This document shows, piece by piece, positions 52,932 through 59,912 of a DNA stretch of 59,912 nt. Position 1 is the first letter of the stretch, and each line of letters opens with the position of its first letter. The stretch spans positions 1 to 59,912 of the forward strand of contig JAIBCL010000038.1 in assembly GCA_019694165.1 (NCBI GenBank), given 5' to 3'. Source of the stretch: Verrucomicrobiaceae bacterium (GTDB lineage Bacteria; Verrucomicrobiota; Verrucomicrobiia; Verrucomicrobiales; Verrucomicrobiaceae). The position numbers and the translations under genes are program-made. Below the pieces are notes generated by a model. That model saw nothing but the letters and a program-made list of their open reading frames with translations, had not been told where the DNA came from and made no database searches.

Positions 52932-52957
52932 CACCCGTGGCGCAGACGTTTGTTACA
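52932..52957 (-). promoter_or_regulatory. Shared upstream motif of the Kelch gene
   Basis: On the minus strand TGTAACAAAC-N10-CGGGTG, preceded by an A/T-rich run. The same sixteen bases with the same 10-nt spacer stand before the kinase gene (55796-55821). TGTAAC resembles ECF-type -35 boxes. It lies 63 and 120 nt before the two candidate Kelch starts. Confidence 0.6.
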
Positions 52958-52999
52958 AAACTTTTTTCGAACGGATGGAAATCCTGGGACGAGAGGCAG

Positions 53000-55777
53000 C
53001 TATGGCAGCGCGGGGCCCTCGAGGGGCACGTCGGGGCGCAGTTTGCGGAATTGGGCGATGCCTTCCTTGGTGAGCTTTGGCGAGGCTGAGTAAACCGTCA
53101 CCCGCTTGAGTTTGGCGATGTCGGCGAGACTGAGCAGGATGGCGTTGTCGAATTCGGGATTGTTGGTGGACTGCACCGTCACGGATTCCAGTTTCGGAAA
53201 TGCGCTGAAGTGCTGGCCGGAAGCGAGCGGGCGGTTGAGGCCGAAGTCCAACTGCTTCAGTTCTTTCAGCGCGCTGGCGAGCTTCTTCACCAGAGGCTCG
53301 TCCCAGATGACTTGATCGTCGACGCATTGCAGGAATTCCAGCCTGGTGGCGGTGAAGAGGCTTTGGAGCGTCTGGTCGTTGAGAGCGCCCACAAGCATTC
53401 GCTTCAGCCTAGCAAAGCCGGTGAAGTCGATCGGCCTGCCGATGCTCTCCCACGATGGCTGGAAGTTCTCGAGGGCTGGCAGGGCAGCGAGTTTCTCCAC
53501 GTCCGCTGCGGTCAGGCCGCTGTTGCCGATGAAGAGTTTTGTCAGCTTCCTCATACGCAGGAGCGTGGGCACGTCGTCTGCTCTCAATCGAAGGTTGCTG
53601 ATGTCGAGATTGGACAGCGGAGCTTCCGCCATATGAGCCAGCACTGCCGATGTAAACTGGTCGGGATGACCCAAGCCTACCATTGCCAATGCCCGGCACT
53701 CCCGGATCACCGCCAGGTCTGCGTCGTGCAGGAAGCGGTTGTCCTCCAGGCGGATGCTATTCAGCTTCGGCAGCGTCTTGAGCACCGCGAAGCCGGTGCC
53801 GGTGACCTTGGTGTGGCGCAGGTTCACGGTTTGCAAAGCCGTCAAACCGGCGAACAACGCCATGTCGTCGTCGCTAAACGCATTCGGCCTGTTGGTCTGC
53901 ATGTCCGCCATTTCCAGGGCGAACGGGCTCGCGGGCAAATCCGCTGCACTGGCGATGGTCTGCGTGCCTTTCGGCGTGCGGATGATCACGGTGCCGCCGC
54001 GCTCCAGCACACGCAGCGCTGCAGCGCGGTCACGGGCGCGGGATTCTTCGCCATGAATCTCGGCGATGGCGAGATCGCGAATGGCCGAGCCGGGCGTCGG
54101 GATGTGCAGACCGACTCGACCCATGGTGAGCAGGCTGTCCCGAGCCGTCGCCGCCAGAGTGCCTTCCACCCAGACCCGCATCTGATCTCCCACCATGACG
54201 ATGAGGAACTCGTGCTCGGCGGCGTCCTTCACGTCCAGGTCGGCGAGCGGTGTCTGCACATTTTTCCAACCCTCCTTGTATTCGATGCGTTCGACGTGAT
54301 TCCATTTTTCGGGATCAAACATGACCGAGTAATACCCATTGGGCTGGCTCATGGAACGCAAGGTGACGCCGACCGCGCCACGCAGGCGTCCCTTCAACGC
54401 GACATCAGCGAACTCCGTCGAACCCAATGTGCAACCACCCACGGATCGCGTCTTCGCCACCACCCAGCCGTCCTGCTCCTCGATCTCCACCTTGCCGACC
54501 GTGCGCAGAGCGACCTTTGCCACGTCCATGACATCGTGCCATTCGGTGATTTGGGGCGGGGTGTCGTCGGCGGGGAAGGGAGAGGATGGGCCCTTGGTGA
54601 CGGTGGCGGGTGTCGCAGTGCTGGGCAGGGCGCTTGCTCCTGCAAGCACCGCGTTTGGTCTTGCGGATGCTTCTTCAGGATTCGATGACATGGGGTCGTT
54701 CGCGGCGGCTGATGGAGCCGCCGCCCTGCCTTCATGCTGCTGGCGCAGTGCGAAGAATGCGCCGACAGCAAGACAGGCGGAGACAAGGGTCACTACCGCG
54801 ATCCGTCTGCCGGTCCCACTCTTCTTCGGCACCACAGGCGGATCGGTAATCCGCGTGACATCCGTCTTCACCTCACTGGCGTGCTGGTAGCGGCGGTCGG
54901 GATCGCGGGCGAGGGCTTTGAGCACGACTTTGTCCAGGCGCACATCGACTTCGACGCACTGATGGCTCGGTGGCTCGATGGCTCCGTGCGGCACCTCGCC
55001 AGTGAGCATCTCGTAGAACATCGCGCCGACGCTGTAGATGTCCGCGCGATGGTCCACCTTCTTCCCCTGCGCTTGCTCCGGGGCCATGTAGGCCAGCGTG
55101 CCCATGATGGTGCCGGTCATCGTGGCAGCGGTGGTGAGGATGTCTTTGGCCTCCAAGGACTTCGCGAGACCGAAGTCCGCCACCTTCACCTGGCCGCGCT
55201 GATCGACCATGACGTTGGAGGGCTTGATGTCGCGATGAACGATGCCGTTCTCATGCGCGAACTCGAGTGCATCACATACCTGCGCGATGATGGCGGCGGC
55301 CTTGCGCGGCGAGAGATGACCTTCGCTCTTGATGATTCGCTGGAGGTCGGTGCCGTCGATGAACTCCATCACGAAGTAGAGCATCCCGTCCGGCGTCTCA
55401 CCGAAGTCATGCACAGGCACGATGTGCGGATGACTGAGCCGTGCCATCGCCCTGGCCTCCTGCTGGAAGCGTGCAGCGAACTGCGGATCACGTCCCGCCA
55501 CCTCGGGCGGCAGCACCTTGATCGCCACGGGCCGGTCGAGACTGCGCTGCATGCCACGATACACCGCACCCATGCCACCGCGTCCGACGAGCGATTGCAC
55601 CGCGTAGTCCGGGAGCAAGGACTGGATATTCTCCGGCGCTGGCGGCGTCCAATCGGGAGCCTTCGACGGCGCATCTCCAGCCGCCGCGAGCATGCGCTCG
55701 ACGGCAGTGTCGCTCATCTCACCGCGATTGGCAGGTGGGTCTTGAGACGCAGGGAGTGTGGGTTCATCGGGACTCAT
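53000..55777 (-). CDS. Membrane Ser/Thr protein kinase with leucine-rich-like C-terminus
   Basis: A 925-aa Hanks-type kinase. The kinase domain covers about 60-310: GRGGMG (65-70), Lys87 in VAIK, HRDIKPSN (181-188), DFG (201-203) and APE (233-235), all intact. One membrane segment lies at about 325-344. The external part has an Ala/Pro linker, a beta-sandwich stretch (about 409-572, DUF1080/LamG-like: YYSVMFDPEKWNHVERIEYKEGW ... DQMRVWVEGTL) and a C-terminal part (about 595-925) with leucine-rich-repeat-like steps (LQTVNLRHTKVTGTGFAVLKTLPKLNSIRLEDNRF). The ATG at 55777 is preferred over the GTG at 55798, which would lie inside the shared upstream motif. It resembles the kinase at 101-4096 in its N-terminal layout. 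Confidence 0.92.
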   Translation of the reverse strand: MSPDEPTLPASQDPPANRGEMSDTAVERMLAAAGDAPSKAPDWTPPAPENIQSLLPDYAVQSLVGRGGMGAVYRGMQRSLDRPVAIKVLPPEVAGRDPQFAARFQQEARAMARLSHPHIVPVHDFGETPDGMLYFVMEFIDGTDLQRIIKSEGHLSPRKAAAIIAQVCDALEFAHENGIVHRDIKPSNVMVDQRGQVKVADFGLAKSLEAKDILTTAATMTGTIMGTLAYMAPEQAQGKKVDHRADIYSVGAMFYEMLTGEVPHGAIEPPSHQCVEVDVRLDKVVLKALARDPDRRYQHASEVKTDVTRITDPPVVPKKSGTGRRIAVVTLVSACLAVGAFFALRQQHEGRAAAPSAAANDPMSSNPEEASARPNAVLAGASALPSTATPATVTKGPSSPFPADDTPPQITEWHDVMDVAKVALRTVGKVEIEEQDGWVVAKTRSVGGCTLGSTEFADVALKGRLRGAVGVTLRSMSQPNGYYSVMFDPEKWNHVERIEYKEGWKNVQTPLADLDVKDAAEHEFLIVMVGDQMRVWVEGTLAATARDSLLTMGRVGLHIPTPGSAIRDLAIAEIHGEESRARDRAAALRVLERGGTVIIRTPKGTQTIASAADLPASPFALEMADMQTNRPNAFSDDDMALFAGLTALQTVNLRHTKVTGTGFAVLKTLPKLNSIRLEDNRFLHDADLAVIRECRALAMVGLGHPDQFTSAVLAHMAEAPLSNLDISNLRLRADDVPTLLRMRKLTKLFIGNSGLTAADVEKLAALPALENFQPSWESIGRPIDFTGFARLKRMLVGALNDQTLQSLFTATRLEFLQCVDDQVIWDEPLVKKLASALKELKQLDFGLNRPLASGQHFSAFPKLESVTVQSTNNPEFDNAILLSLADIAKLKRVTVYSASPKLTKEGIAQFRKLRPDVPLEGPALP
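54628..54724. repeat. Short palindromes in the second kinase linker
   Basis: GCTTGC/GCAAGC around TCCT (54632-54647) with partly paired flanks, and GCGGCGGCT/AGCCGCCGC around GATGG (54702-54724). The first is the same element as 1369-1390 in the other kinase gene, and both genes read it in the same orientation and frame (encoding an L-A-G-A-S-A run). Confidence 0.6.
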
Positions 55778-55795
55778 GGGAGGACACCACGCGGT

Positions 55796-55821
55796 CACCC
55801 GGAAGGCTGCTGTTTGTTACA
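55796..55821 (-). promoter_or_regulatory. Shared upstream motif of the kinase gene
   Basis: On the minus strand TGTAACAAAC-N10-CGGGTG, ending 18 nt before the ATG at 55777. Identical in both boxes and spacing to the motif before the Kelch gene (52932-52957). If the second box is a -10-like element the leader is about 10-15 nt. Confidence 0.6.
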
Positions 55822-55917
55822 GCAAAAACTTCGGCGGATGACAAGACGATCTTTCCAATCCCGGCGGCAAGATTTCAGGTTCGTCACCGGCCGCAGGAAG
55901 ATCGCATGCGGGTTGCG

Positions 55918-56904
55918 TCACATTTCCACCATCGCCTTGATCACACCGCTGCCGGGCTGCACCCAGCCGGGGAAGGCAGCGGGAGTTTCATCGAACTTCG
56001 CGCGGTGCGAAATCCACGGGCGCGTGTCGATGCGGCCGGTCTCGATGAGGTCGATGATGCGCGGGAAGTCGGAGGCGACAGCATTACGGCTCGCGAAGAG
56101 AGTCAGCTCGCGGCGGTGGAGCAGGGGATCGTCGATGAGGACCGGCTCCTTCGTGATGCCGACGAAGACGATGCGGCCGGTGAACTTGGCGTAGCGCAGT
56201 GTGGTTGCCATCGAACCGGGATTCCCCGTGGCATCGAAGACCACCTGCGCAAAACATTCGGGCGGCGTGTGGCTCAGCATGATGGCGTTCGGGTAATGAC
56301 GTCGCACAAACGAGCGGCGGTTGTCATTGAGTTCGAGCACGGCCACGCGTTTCGACGCGAGGCGGGCGAACTCAAGCACGGACAGGCCGATCGGCCCGGC
56401 GCCGATCACGAGCACGTCATCTTTGTCCGTCACGGCGCTGCGATTCACCGCATGGCAGCCGATGGCGAGCGTCTCCACGAGAGCGAGCTGGTCGAATGCG
56501 AGTTTTTCGCTGCGGTGCAGTTTGTTCGCGGGCAAAATCAAACGCTCACACATGCCGCCATCACAGTGCACGCCGAGCACCTGCAATGTCTCGCAGCAGT
56601 TCGTGCTGCCGCGTTTGCAGGCATGACAATGTCCGCAGTTCAGATACGGCTCCACCGAGCAGCGGTCGCCCGGCTTCGCGTTTGTCACGCCATCGCCCAC
56701 GGCGATGACCTCGACGCCCAACTCGTGGCCGAGGACACGCGGGAACTCGATGAACGGCATTTTGCCGAGGTAGCCGCTCACATCCGTGCCGCAGATGCCG
56801 ATGGCTTTGATGGCGACGAGCGTTTCACCGCGTCCGGGCGCTCGCGGTTCGGCGAGGTCGATCCATTCAAACTGCTGCGCGGCTGCGAGGCGGAGGGCTT
56901 TCAT
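55918..56904 (-). CDS. Zinc-dependent alcohol dehydrogenase (MDR family)
   Basis: A 328-aa medium-chain dehydrogenase/reductase. The catalytic zinc site is visible as ICGTD (Cys38) and GHELGVEV (His60-Glu61). The structural zinc cysteines follow in the CGHCHACKRGSTNCC segment (about 90-104). The Rossmann motif is VIGAGPIGLSVLEFAR (about 169-184). It fits the sorbitol/threonine/galactitol dehydrogenase branch that oxidises polyols or sugar alcohols with NAD(P). The exact substrate is unknown. It is upstream of the kinase gene on the same strand, but the 140-nt gap contains the kinase's own motif, so it is probably a separate unit. Confidence 0.92.
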   Translation of the reverse strand: MKALRLAAAQQFEWIDLAEPRAPGRGETLVAIKAIGICGTDVSGYLGKMPFIEFPRVLGHELGVEVIAVGDGVTNAKPGDRCSVEPYLNCGHCHACKRGSTNCCETLQVLGVHCDGGMCERLILPANKLHRSEKLAFDQLALVETLAIGCHAVNRSAVTDKDDVLVIGAGPIGLSVLEFARLASKRVAVLELNDNRRSFVRRHYPNAIMLSHTPPECFAQVVFDATGNPGSMATTLRYAKFTGRIVFVGITKEPVLIDDPLLHRRELTLFASRNAVASDFPRIIDLIETGRIDTRPWISHRAKFDETPAAFPGWVQPGSGVIKAMVEM

Positions 56905-56967
56905 GCCGGCAAGTCGTAGCAGCGGACGGGATGGCGCTCAAGCGAAGCGACCGCGAGGATCCGCCAG

Positions 56968-57942
56968 CTACGGGATGAACTCGTAGCACCCATCGCGGAC
57001 GGAAACTCTCGGCGGCTGCTTCTCCGCCTCGAAGGCATCGTAGCCCTCCTTCAAATTCGTCCAGAATGCGAGCCATTCGTCGTTCGTCGTTCGAGCATTC
57101 GTCATTCTCTGCTCCGTCATGCGAAAAGGGAACACATGCACCGGCACGGCGCTCTGTCCGGCATCGAGCGCGGCCTCGATGATCAGGTAGATTTCCTCGA
57201 TCAACGGATCGGTCATGGCGAAGCAGCCGATGCTTACGTTGCTGCCATGTACCATGATGAGGCTGCCGGTATGTCTTCGCGCGCGATCGTACTCGTTCGG
57301 GTAGCCGACATTGAAGGCGAGGTGGTATCGGCTCGTGGGATTGAGCTGCGCCTTGCCCACCGAATAGAAGCCCTCCGGCGCCTGCATGTCGCCCTCCTTG
57401 GTCTTCGGCCCGAGCGTTCCGGAGTAGAAGGCGATCAGGTAGTTGCAGTAGAGGCGAAACGGCTTGCCCGGCTCCGGCCGCAGCCACAGCTCGAGTTCGT
57501 TGCTCTCCTTGAAGATGCGGACAAACGCCGCGTCGCCGAGCCTGAATCCGCGGGTGGAGAGTTCAGCGTCGAGCTGTGGCTGCAATCGACGCCGCGCATC
57601 GGCGAGACGCCGCTCCGCACCGAGCTTCGCCCACTCGTCCGGAGAAGGCGGCGGCGGATAGGGGAGCTGGTTGATTGCTGGTGGATTCACGGGTTTCGGC
57701 GGAGGCTGGTCAGGAATGGTCGCCATGGGTTTCGTCACCGCTGGCGGCAAGTCTTGTGGTTTGCTGGCCGCCGAATCCGTCCGAACCATCGGCCGTGGAA
57801 TTACTGGCTGCGGCCTCACGGTCGCAACGGCATTCTGCGCCACACCGCGCAGTCGCCGCAGACCGACACGCTGGATGAGCACGAGCGCACCCACGAGAGC
57901 GGCGATCACACACACGATAAGAACAACGATTCTCCTGCGCAT
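56968..57942 (-). CDS. YafK-type L,D-transpeptidase (YkuD fold), membrane-anchored
   Basis: A 324-aa envelope protein. The N-terminal MRRRIVVLIVCVIAALVGALVLIQRV is a membrane anchor. A Pro-rich linker follows (about 70-120, with PPPPSPDEW). The catalytic domain has the YkuD signature LIMVHGSNVSIGCFAMTD (about 225-242) with His and nucleophilic Cys. The FYSGTLGPKTKEGDMQAPEGFYSV and PVHVFPFRMTEQRM wording resembles YafK (DpaA) of E. coli. Members form or remove 3-3 or protein-peptidoglycan cross-links. The open frame reaches 58014, but the ATG at 57942 gives the classical anchor. It could attach or release outer-membrane proteins (inference). Confidence 0.88.
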   Translation of the reverse strand: MRRRIVVLIVCVIAALVGALVLIQRVGLRRLRGVAQNAVATVRPQPVIPRPMVRTDSAASKPQDLPPAVTKPMATIPDQPPPKPVNPPAINQLPYPPPPSPDEWAKLGAERRLADARRRLQPQLDAELSTRGFRLGDAAFVRIFKESNELELWLRPEPGKPFRLYCNYLIAFYSGTLGPKTKEGDMQAPEGFYSVGKAQLNPTSRYHLAFNVGYPNEYDRARRHTGSLIMVHGSNVSIGCFAMTDPLIEEIYLIIEAALDAGQSAVPVHVFPFRMTEQRMTNARTTNDEWLAFWTNLKEGYDAFEAEKQPPRVSVRDGCYEFIP

Positions 57943-58231
57943 GGCGGACTTGTAGCACAGGCCGTGGCTGCGCGCCGTGTCTTCCGAGAAACCGATTGAA
58001 ACACTGCTGCCCAACGGGGGGCTGTCGAGCCGCGTCTTCAGATTGCTGCTGATATGTGAGAAGCGGCGGTCACCATGGCTGGATATGAAACCAGCTCACA
58101 CTTCGCATCGCGGATCATCGCCGGCATACGGGTCAGTGCCACGAGCAATCTGTCGTTGGCATGGAGGACGGTGGAGAAAGCTCGCGATTGCGGACATCGT
58201 CTGGCGGCGGAGTGAGATGAAAAGAGCGGTG

Positions 58232-58516
58232 TTACGAAAAAGCGATTCTGTAAACAAAGACGCCGCCCATCGCCGTCGCCGGGAGCGCGCTCACGATGGC
58301 AGCCCAGCCCGCACGATGCGCCCGCAGAAGCCACACGCCCGCGATGATGCCGGGCAAGGATGCCGGCGAAAAACCCGGCACCCAGTTTTTCACCCGTTGA
58401 ATCGACTCCGCGTTCGCATTGGCCACCGCCGCCGCGCTGAAGACCGACATGAACAACGTGAACACAGCGGTCCCGGTCATGGCGAGAATGGCGGCGACGA
58501 AGCGGGCCGTGCTCAT
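58232..58516 (-). CDS. Small membrane protein (hypothetical)
   Basis: Not recognised. From the ATG at 58516 it has 94 aa, with likely membrane helices at about 5-30 (FVAAILAMTGTAVFTLFMSVFSAA), 52-66 and 73-90. There are no charged clusters or motifs that suggest a function. A start at 58543 would add nine hydrophilic residues. It lies 34 nt after the DUF1080 gene on the same strand and may share its transcript. The 289-nt gap on its other side, up to the YafK-type gene, shows nothing I can name. Confidence 0.55.
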   Translation of the reverse strand: MSTARFVAAILAMTGTAVFTLFMSVFSAAAVANANAESIQRVKNWVPGFSPASLPGIIAGVWLLRAHRAGWAAIVSALPATAMGGVFVYRIAFS

Positions 58517-58550
58517 GCGCGCGTGCGGAGGGCAGTGCGCCAATGCGTGA

Positions 58551-59276
58551 TCAAAGCTCCTTGATGGAGATGTTGCGGAACTGGATGAGGCTGGAGGCGG
58601 GTGACAGCTCGCCGGTTTTCGGATTCTTGCCGCCGTGGTGCTGGAGCCCGAGTTTTCCCTTTGCGGGCACGCCGGGGAGCTGTGCCTTGTCGATCACGGT
58701 CTGGCCGTTGAGCACGACGGTCAGGCGGTCTCCCTTCATGGTGATTTCAAAGGTGTTCCACTCGCCCACCGGTTTGTCTGCTTTGACTTTCGGCGTCACG
58801 CCGGCGCGCACTTCCGGCGGCATGGTTTTGTCCATGCGGTAGCCATAGACCTCGCCCGAGCCGATGGGCCAGCACCAGATGTTGATCTGTGACTTTCCCT
58901 GGCCGCGCAGGTAGATGCCGGAGTCTGCATTGGGCGTGGGGATCTTGATCTCGTGGCCCTGGTCATCCAGCTTGTGCGTTCCGTCAGGCAGCACGACGGG
59001 CATCGGATAGAGCCCCGTGGTCTGCTTCAGCCGCCAGTCGATCTTCAGAGTGAAGTCGCCGTACTCCTTCGCGGTCCAGAGGTTCTTGTCCTTCCCCGGC
59101 GCCTCGCTGCATGCGTCGTAGTCGATCACGCCGTCCAACACCTTCCAATGTCCGCCGTCACCTTCGGGCACGGTCCAGTGCGTGAGATCTTTACCGTTGA
59201 ACAGAGAAACGAAACCCTCGTCCGCCGCACGGGCGGTGAGGATGGATGCGAGCAGGAGTGGCAGGATGGTTTTCAT
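58551..59276 (-). CDS. Exported DUF1080 (3-keto-disaccharide hydrolase-like) protein
   Basis: A 241-aa protein with a short signal peptide (MKTILPLLLASILTARA). The remainder is a single concanavalin-like beta-sandwich with DUF1080 hallmarks: FVSLFNGKDLTHWTVPEGDGGHWKVLDGVIDYDA near the N-terminus, FTLKIDWRLK, NADSGIYLRGQGKSQINIWCWPIGSGEVYGY (about 136-165), and GEWNTFEITMKGDRLTVVLNGQTVID. Family members cleave 3-keto-glycosides in Bacteroidetes and Verrucomicrobia; many are untested. It lies away from any Gfo/Idh partner, so its substrate is unknown. Confidence 0.9.
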   Translation of the reverse strand: MKTILPLLLASILTARAADEGFVSLFNGKDLTHWTVPEGDGGHWKVLDGVIDYDACSEAPGKDKNLWTAKEYGDFTLKIDWRLKQTTGLYPMPVVLPDGTHKLDDQGHEIKIPTPNADSGIYLRGQGKSQINIWCWPIGSGEVYGYRMDKTMPPEVRAGVTPKVKADKPVGEWNTFEITMKGDRLTVVLNGQTVIDKAQLPGVPAKGKLGLQHHGGKNPKTGELSPASSLIQFRNISIKEL

Positions 59277-59367
59277 GGCGACTGAGGTGCGGAGGAAACG
59301 AAACGGAAGCTGCTTTTCCCGCGCGGCGTTGCTTTCAGGTGGGTTGGGCTTCGAAAACCAACCTCGA

Positions 59368-59912
59368 TCACTTTTGTTCCTTGGGTGGTAATGCCAACTC
59401 CCGTCCCAGCCAGTTCGAGATTTCGTTCAAACAGCGGTCGCGATCACTGAAGAACAAAAAGTGGTCCGCTTGTTCGTACGCCGTCAATTCCACACTGGCA
59501 CCCGATTGTCGCATTGTGCCGGCCGACCGTTTCACATATTCCAGCGGAAGGCGATCATCGGCTTCGCCAGAAATGACCAGAACCGGTTTGTTCCGCCAAT
59601 TCGCTGCAAACAAGTGCGAAGCGAGCACCACGCCGTCGCAGACAGGGGAAATAAAAATCAGGGATCGAAACTTGGATCCAACGCTCGATGCGGCTACACG
59701 GCTGACACCAAGACCGCCGTTCGACAAGCCCGCGAGATGGATATGTCCCGTGTCGACCGGCACAACTTGAGCCGCATCATCAAGCGCCCGTTCGACGATG
59801 CTCGATGCGTGCTTTGCATCCCAGTCTCCCATCCCGTAGCTCGGGGCGATCACGATCATTCCGCGCTCGTCCGCCACCCGGGAGAGCAGCCAGATGTAAG
59901 CTTTGAAATTTC
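59368..59912 (-). CDS. Alpha/beta hydrolase (partial, runs off the window)
   Basis: The frame is open to the right edge of the window, so the N-terminus is missing; about 181 residues are visible. The nucleophile elbow GLSNGG (in HIHLAGLSNGGLGVSR) is a GxSxG motif. The later VISGEADDRLPLEYV supplies an acid and YEQADHFLFF a His, completing a Ser-Asp-His triad. This is the dienelactone hydrolase/esterase type. The only in-frame start inside the window is a GTG at 59877, but upstream codons (NFKAYIWLLSR) look like real protein. Substrate unknown. Confidence 0.82.
   Translation of the reverse strand, partial: NFKAYIWLLSRVADERGMIVIAPSYGMGDWDAKHASSIVERALDDAAQVVPVDTGHIHLAGLSNGGLGVSRVAASSVGSKFRSLIFISPVCDGVVLASHLFAANWRNKPVLVISGEADDRLPLEYVKRSAGTMRQSGASVELTAYEQADHFLFFSDRDRCLNEISNWLGRELALPPKEQK

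Noticed and set aside
54734..56194. 486-codon plus-strand frame across the kinase and dehydrogenase genes
   Set aside because: Antisense to both intact genes and spans their intergenic motif; composition is typical of a shadow.
57977..58564. 195-codon plus-strand frame over the small membrane protein gene
   Set aside because: Arg/His-rich with no domain; the opposite strand gives a hydrophobic protein with plausible helices.

Overview
The window is a GC-rich bacterial chromosome segment that I place in the Verrucomicrobiota, probably near the Verrucomicrobiaceae (inference). The grounds are two tandem pairs of 'planctomycete/verrucomicrobial' genes (heme-binding PSCyt1-DUF1549-DUF1553 proteins with DUF1501 partners), a TRWSL-type ECF sigma factor, membrane Ser/Thr kinases with large C-terminal sensor parts, a DUF1080 protein, an SHD1-domain cytochrome protein, and many short palindromic repeats inside and between genes. 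Most starts, even those of ribosomal protein genes, lack an obvious Shine-Dalgarno sequence.

Layout. 1-8.7 kb: a large Ser/Thr kinase, GTP-type PEP carboxykinase (pckG), a Gfo/Idh/MocA dehydrogenase, and two queuosine genes (queF, queC). 8.9-22.3 kb: the core information-processing block tRNA-Thr, tuf, tRNA-Trp, secE, nusG, rplK, rplA, rplJ, rplL, rpoB, rpoC, with a promoter-like site before tRNA-Thr, a long structured gap between rplL and rpoB, and an intrinsic terminator after rpoC. 22.4-26.5 kb: a Tat-exported TIM-barrel protein, a Rep/UvrD helicase and an unusual heptose-phosphate nucleotidyltransferase-PurN fusion whose stop overlaps the helicase start. 26.7-30.6 kb: a minus-strand run of a Tat-exported metallophosphoesterase, a modular amidase-like protein and a CYTH-like exported protein. 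31-32.7 kb: an orphan LuxR-type regulator with a degenerate receiver, and an AraC regulator. 32.7-41.5 kb: two PSCyt1/DUF1549/DUF1553 + DUF1501 pairs with a lower-GC orphan gene between them. 41.7-48.2 kb: miaB, an RsuA-type pseudouridine synthase, a MATE transporter, a cytochrome/SHD1 protein, a DJ-1 family protein, a small membrane protein and ruvB. 48.4-55.8 kb: an ECF sigma factor, a 14-repeat Kelch surface protein and a second Ser/Thr kinase. 55.9-59.9 kb: a zinc alcohol dehydrogenase, a YafK-type L,D-transpeptidase, a small membrane protein, a DUF1080 protein and a truncated alpha/beta hydrolase.

The most interesting points are these. (1) A bipartite motif TGTAACAAAC-N10-CGGGTG lies with identical spacing upstream of both the second kinase and the Kelch gene, beside an ECF sigma gene that has a perfect hairpin at its start; this could be a kinase/sigma signalling module with its own promoter. 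(2) A family of composite palindromic elements sits in a convergent gap and also in frame inside coding sequences, where it builds inter-domain linkers. (3) The nucleotidyltransferase-PurN fusion. (4) The exported phosphatase/amidase/CYTH cluster. All functional statements rest on motif recognition by eye; no database search was run.
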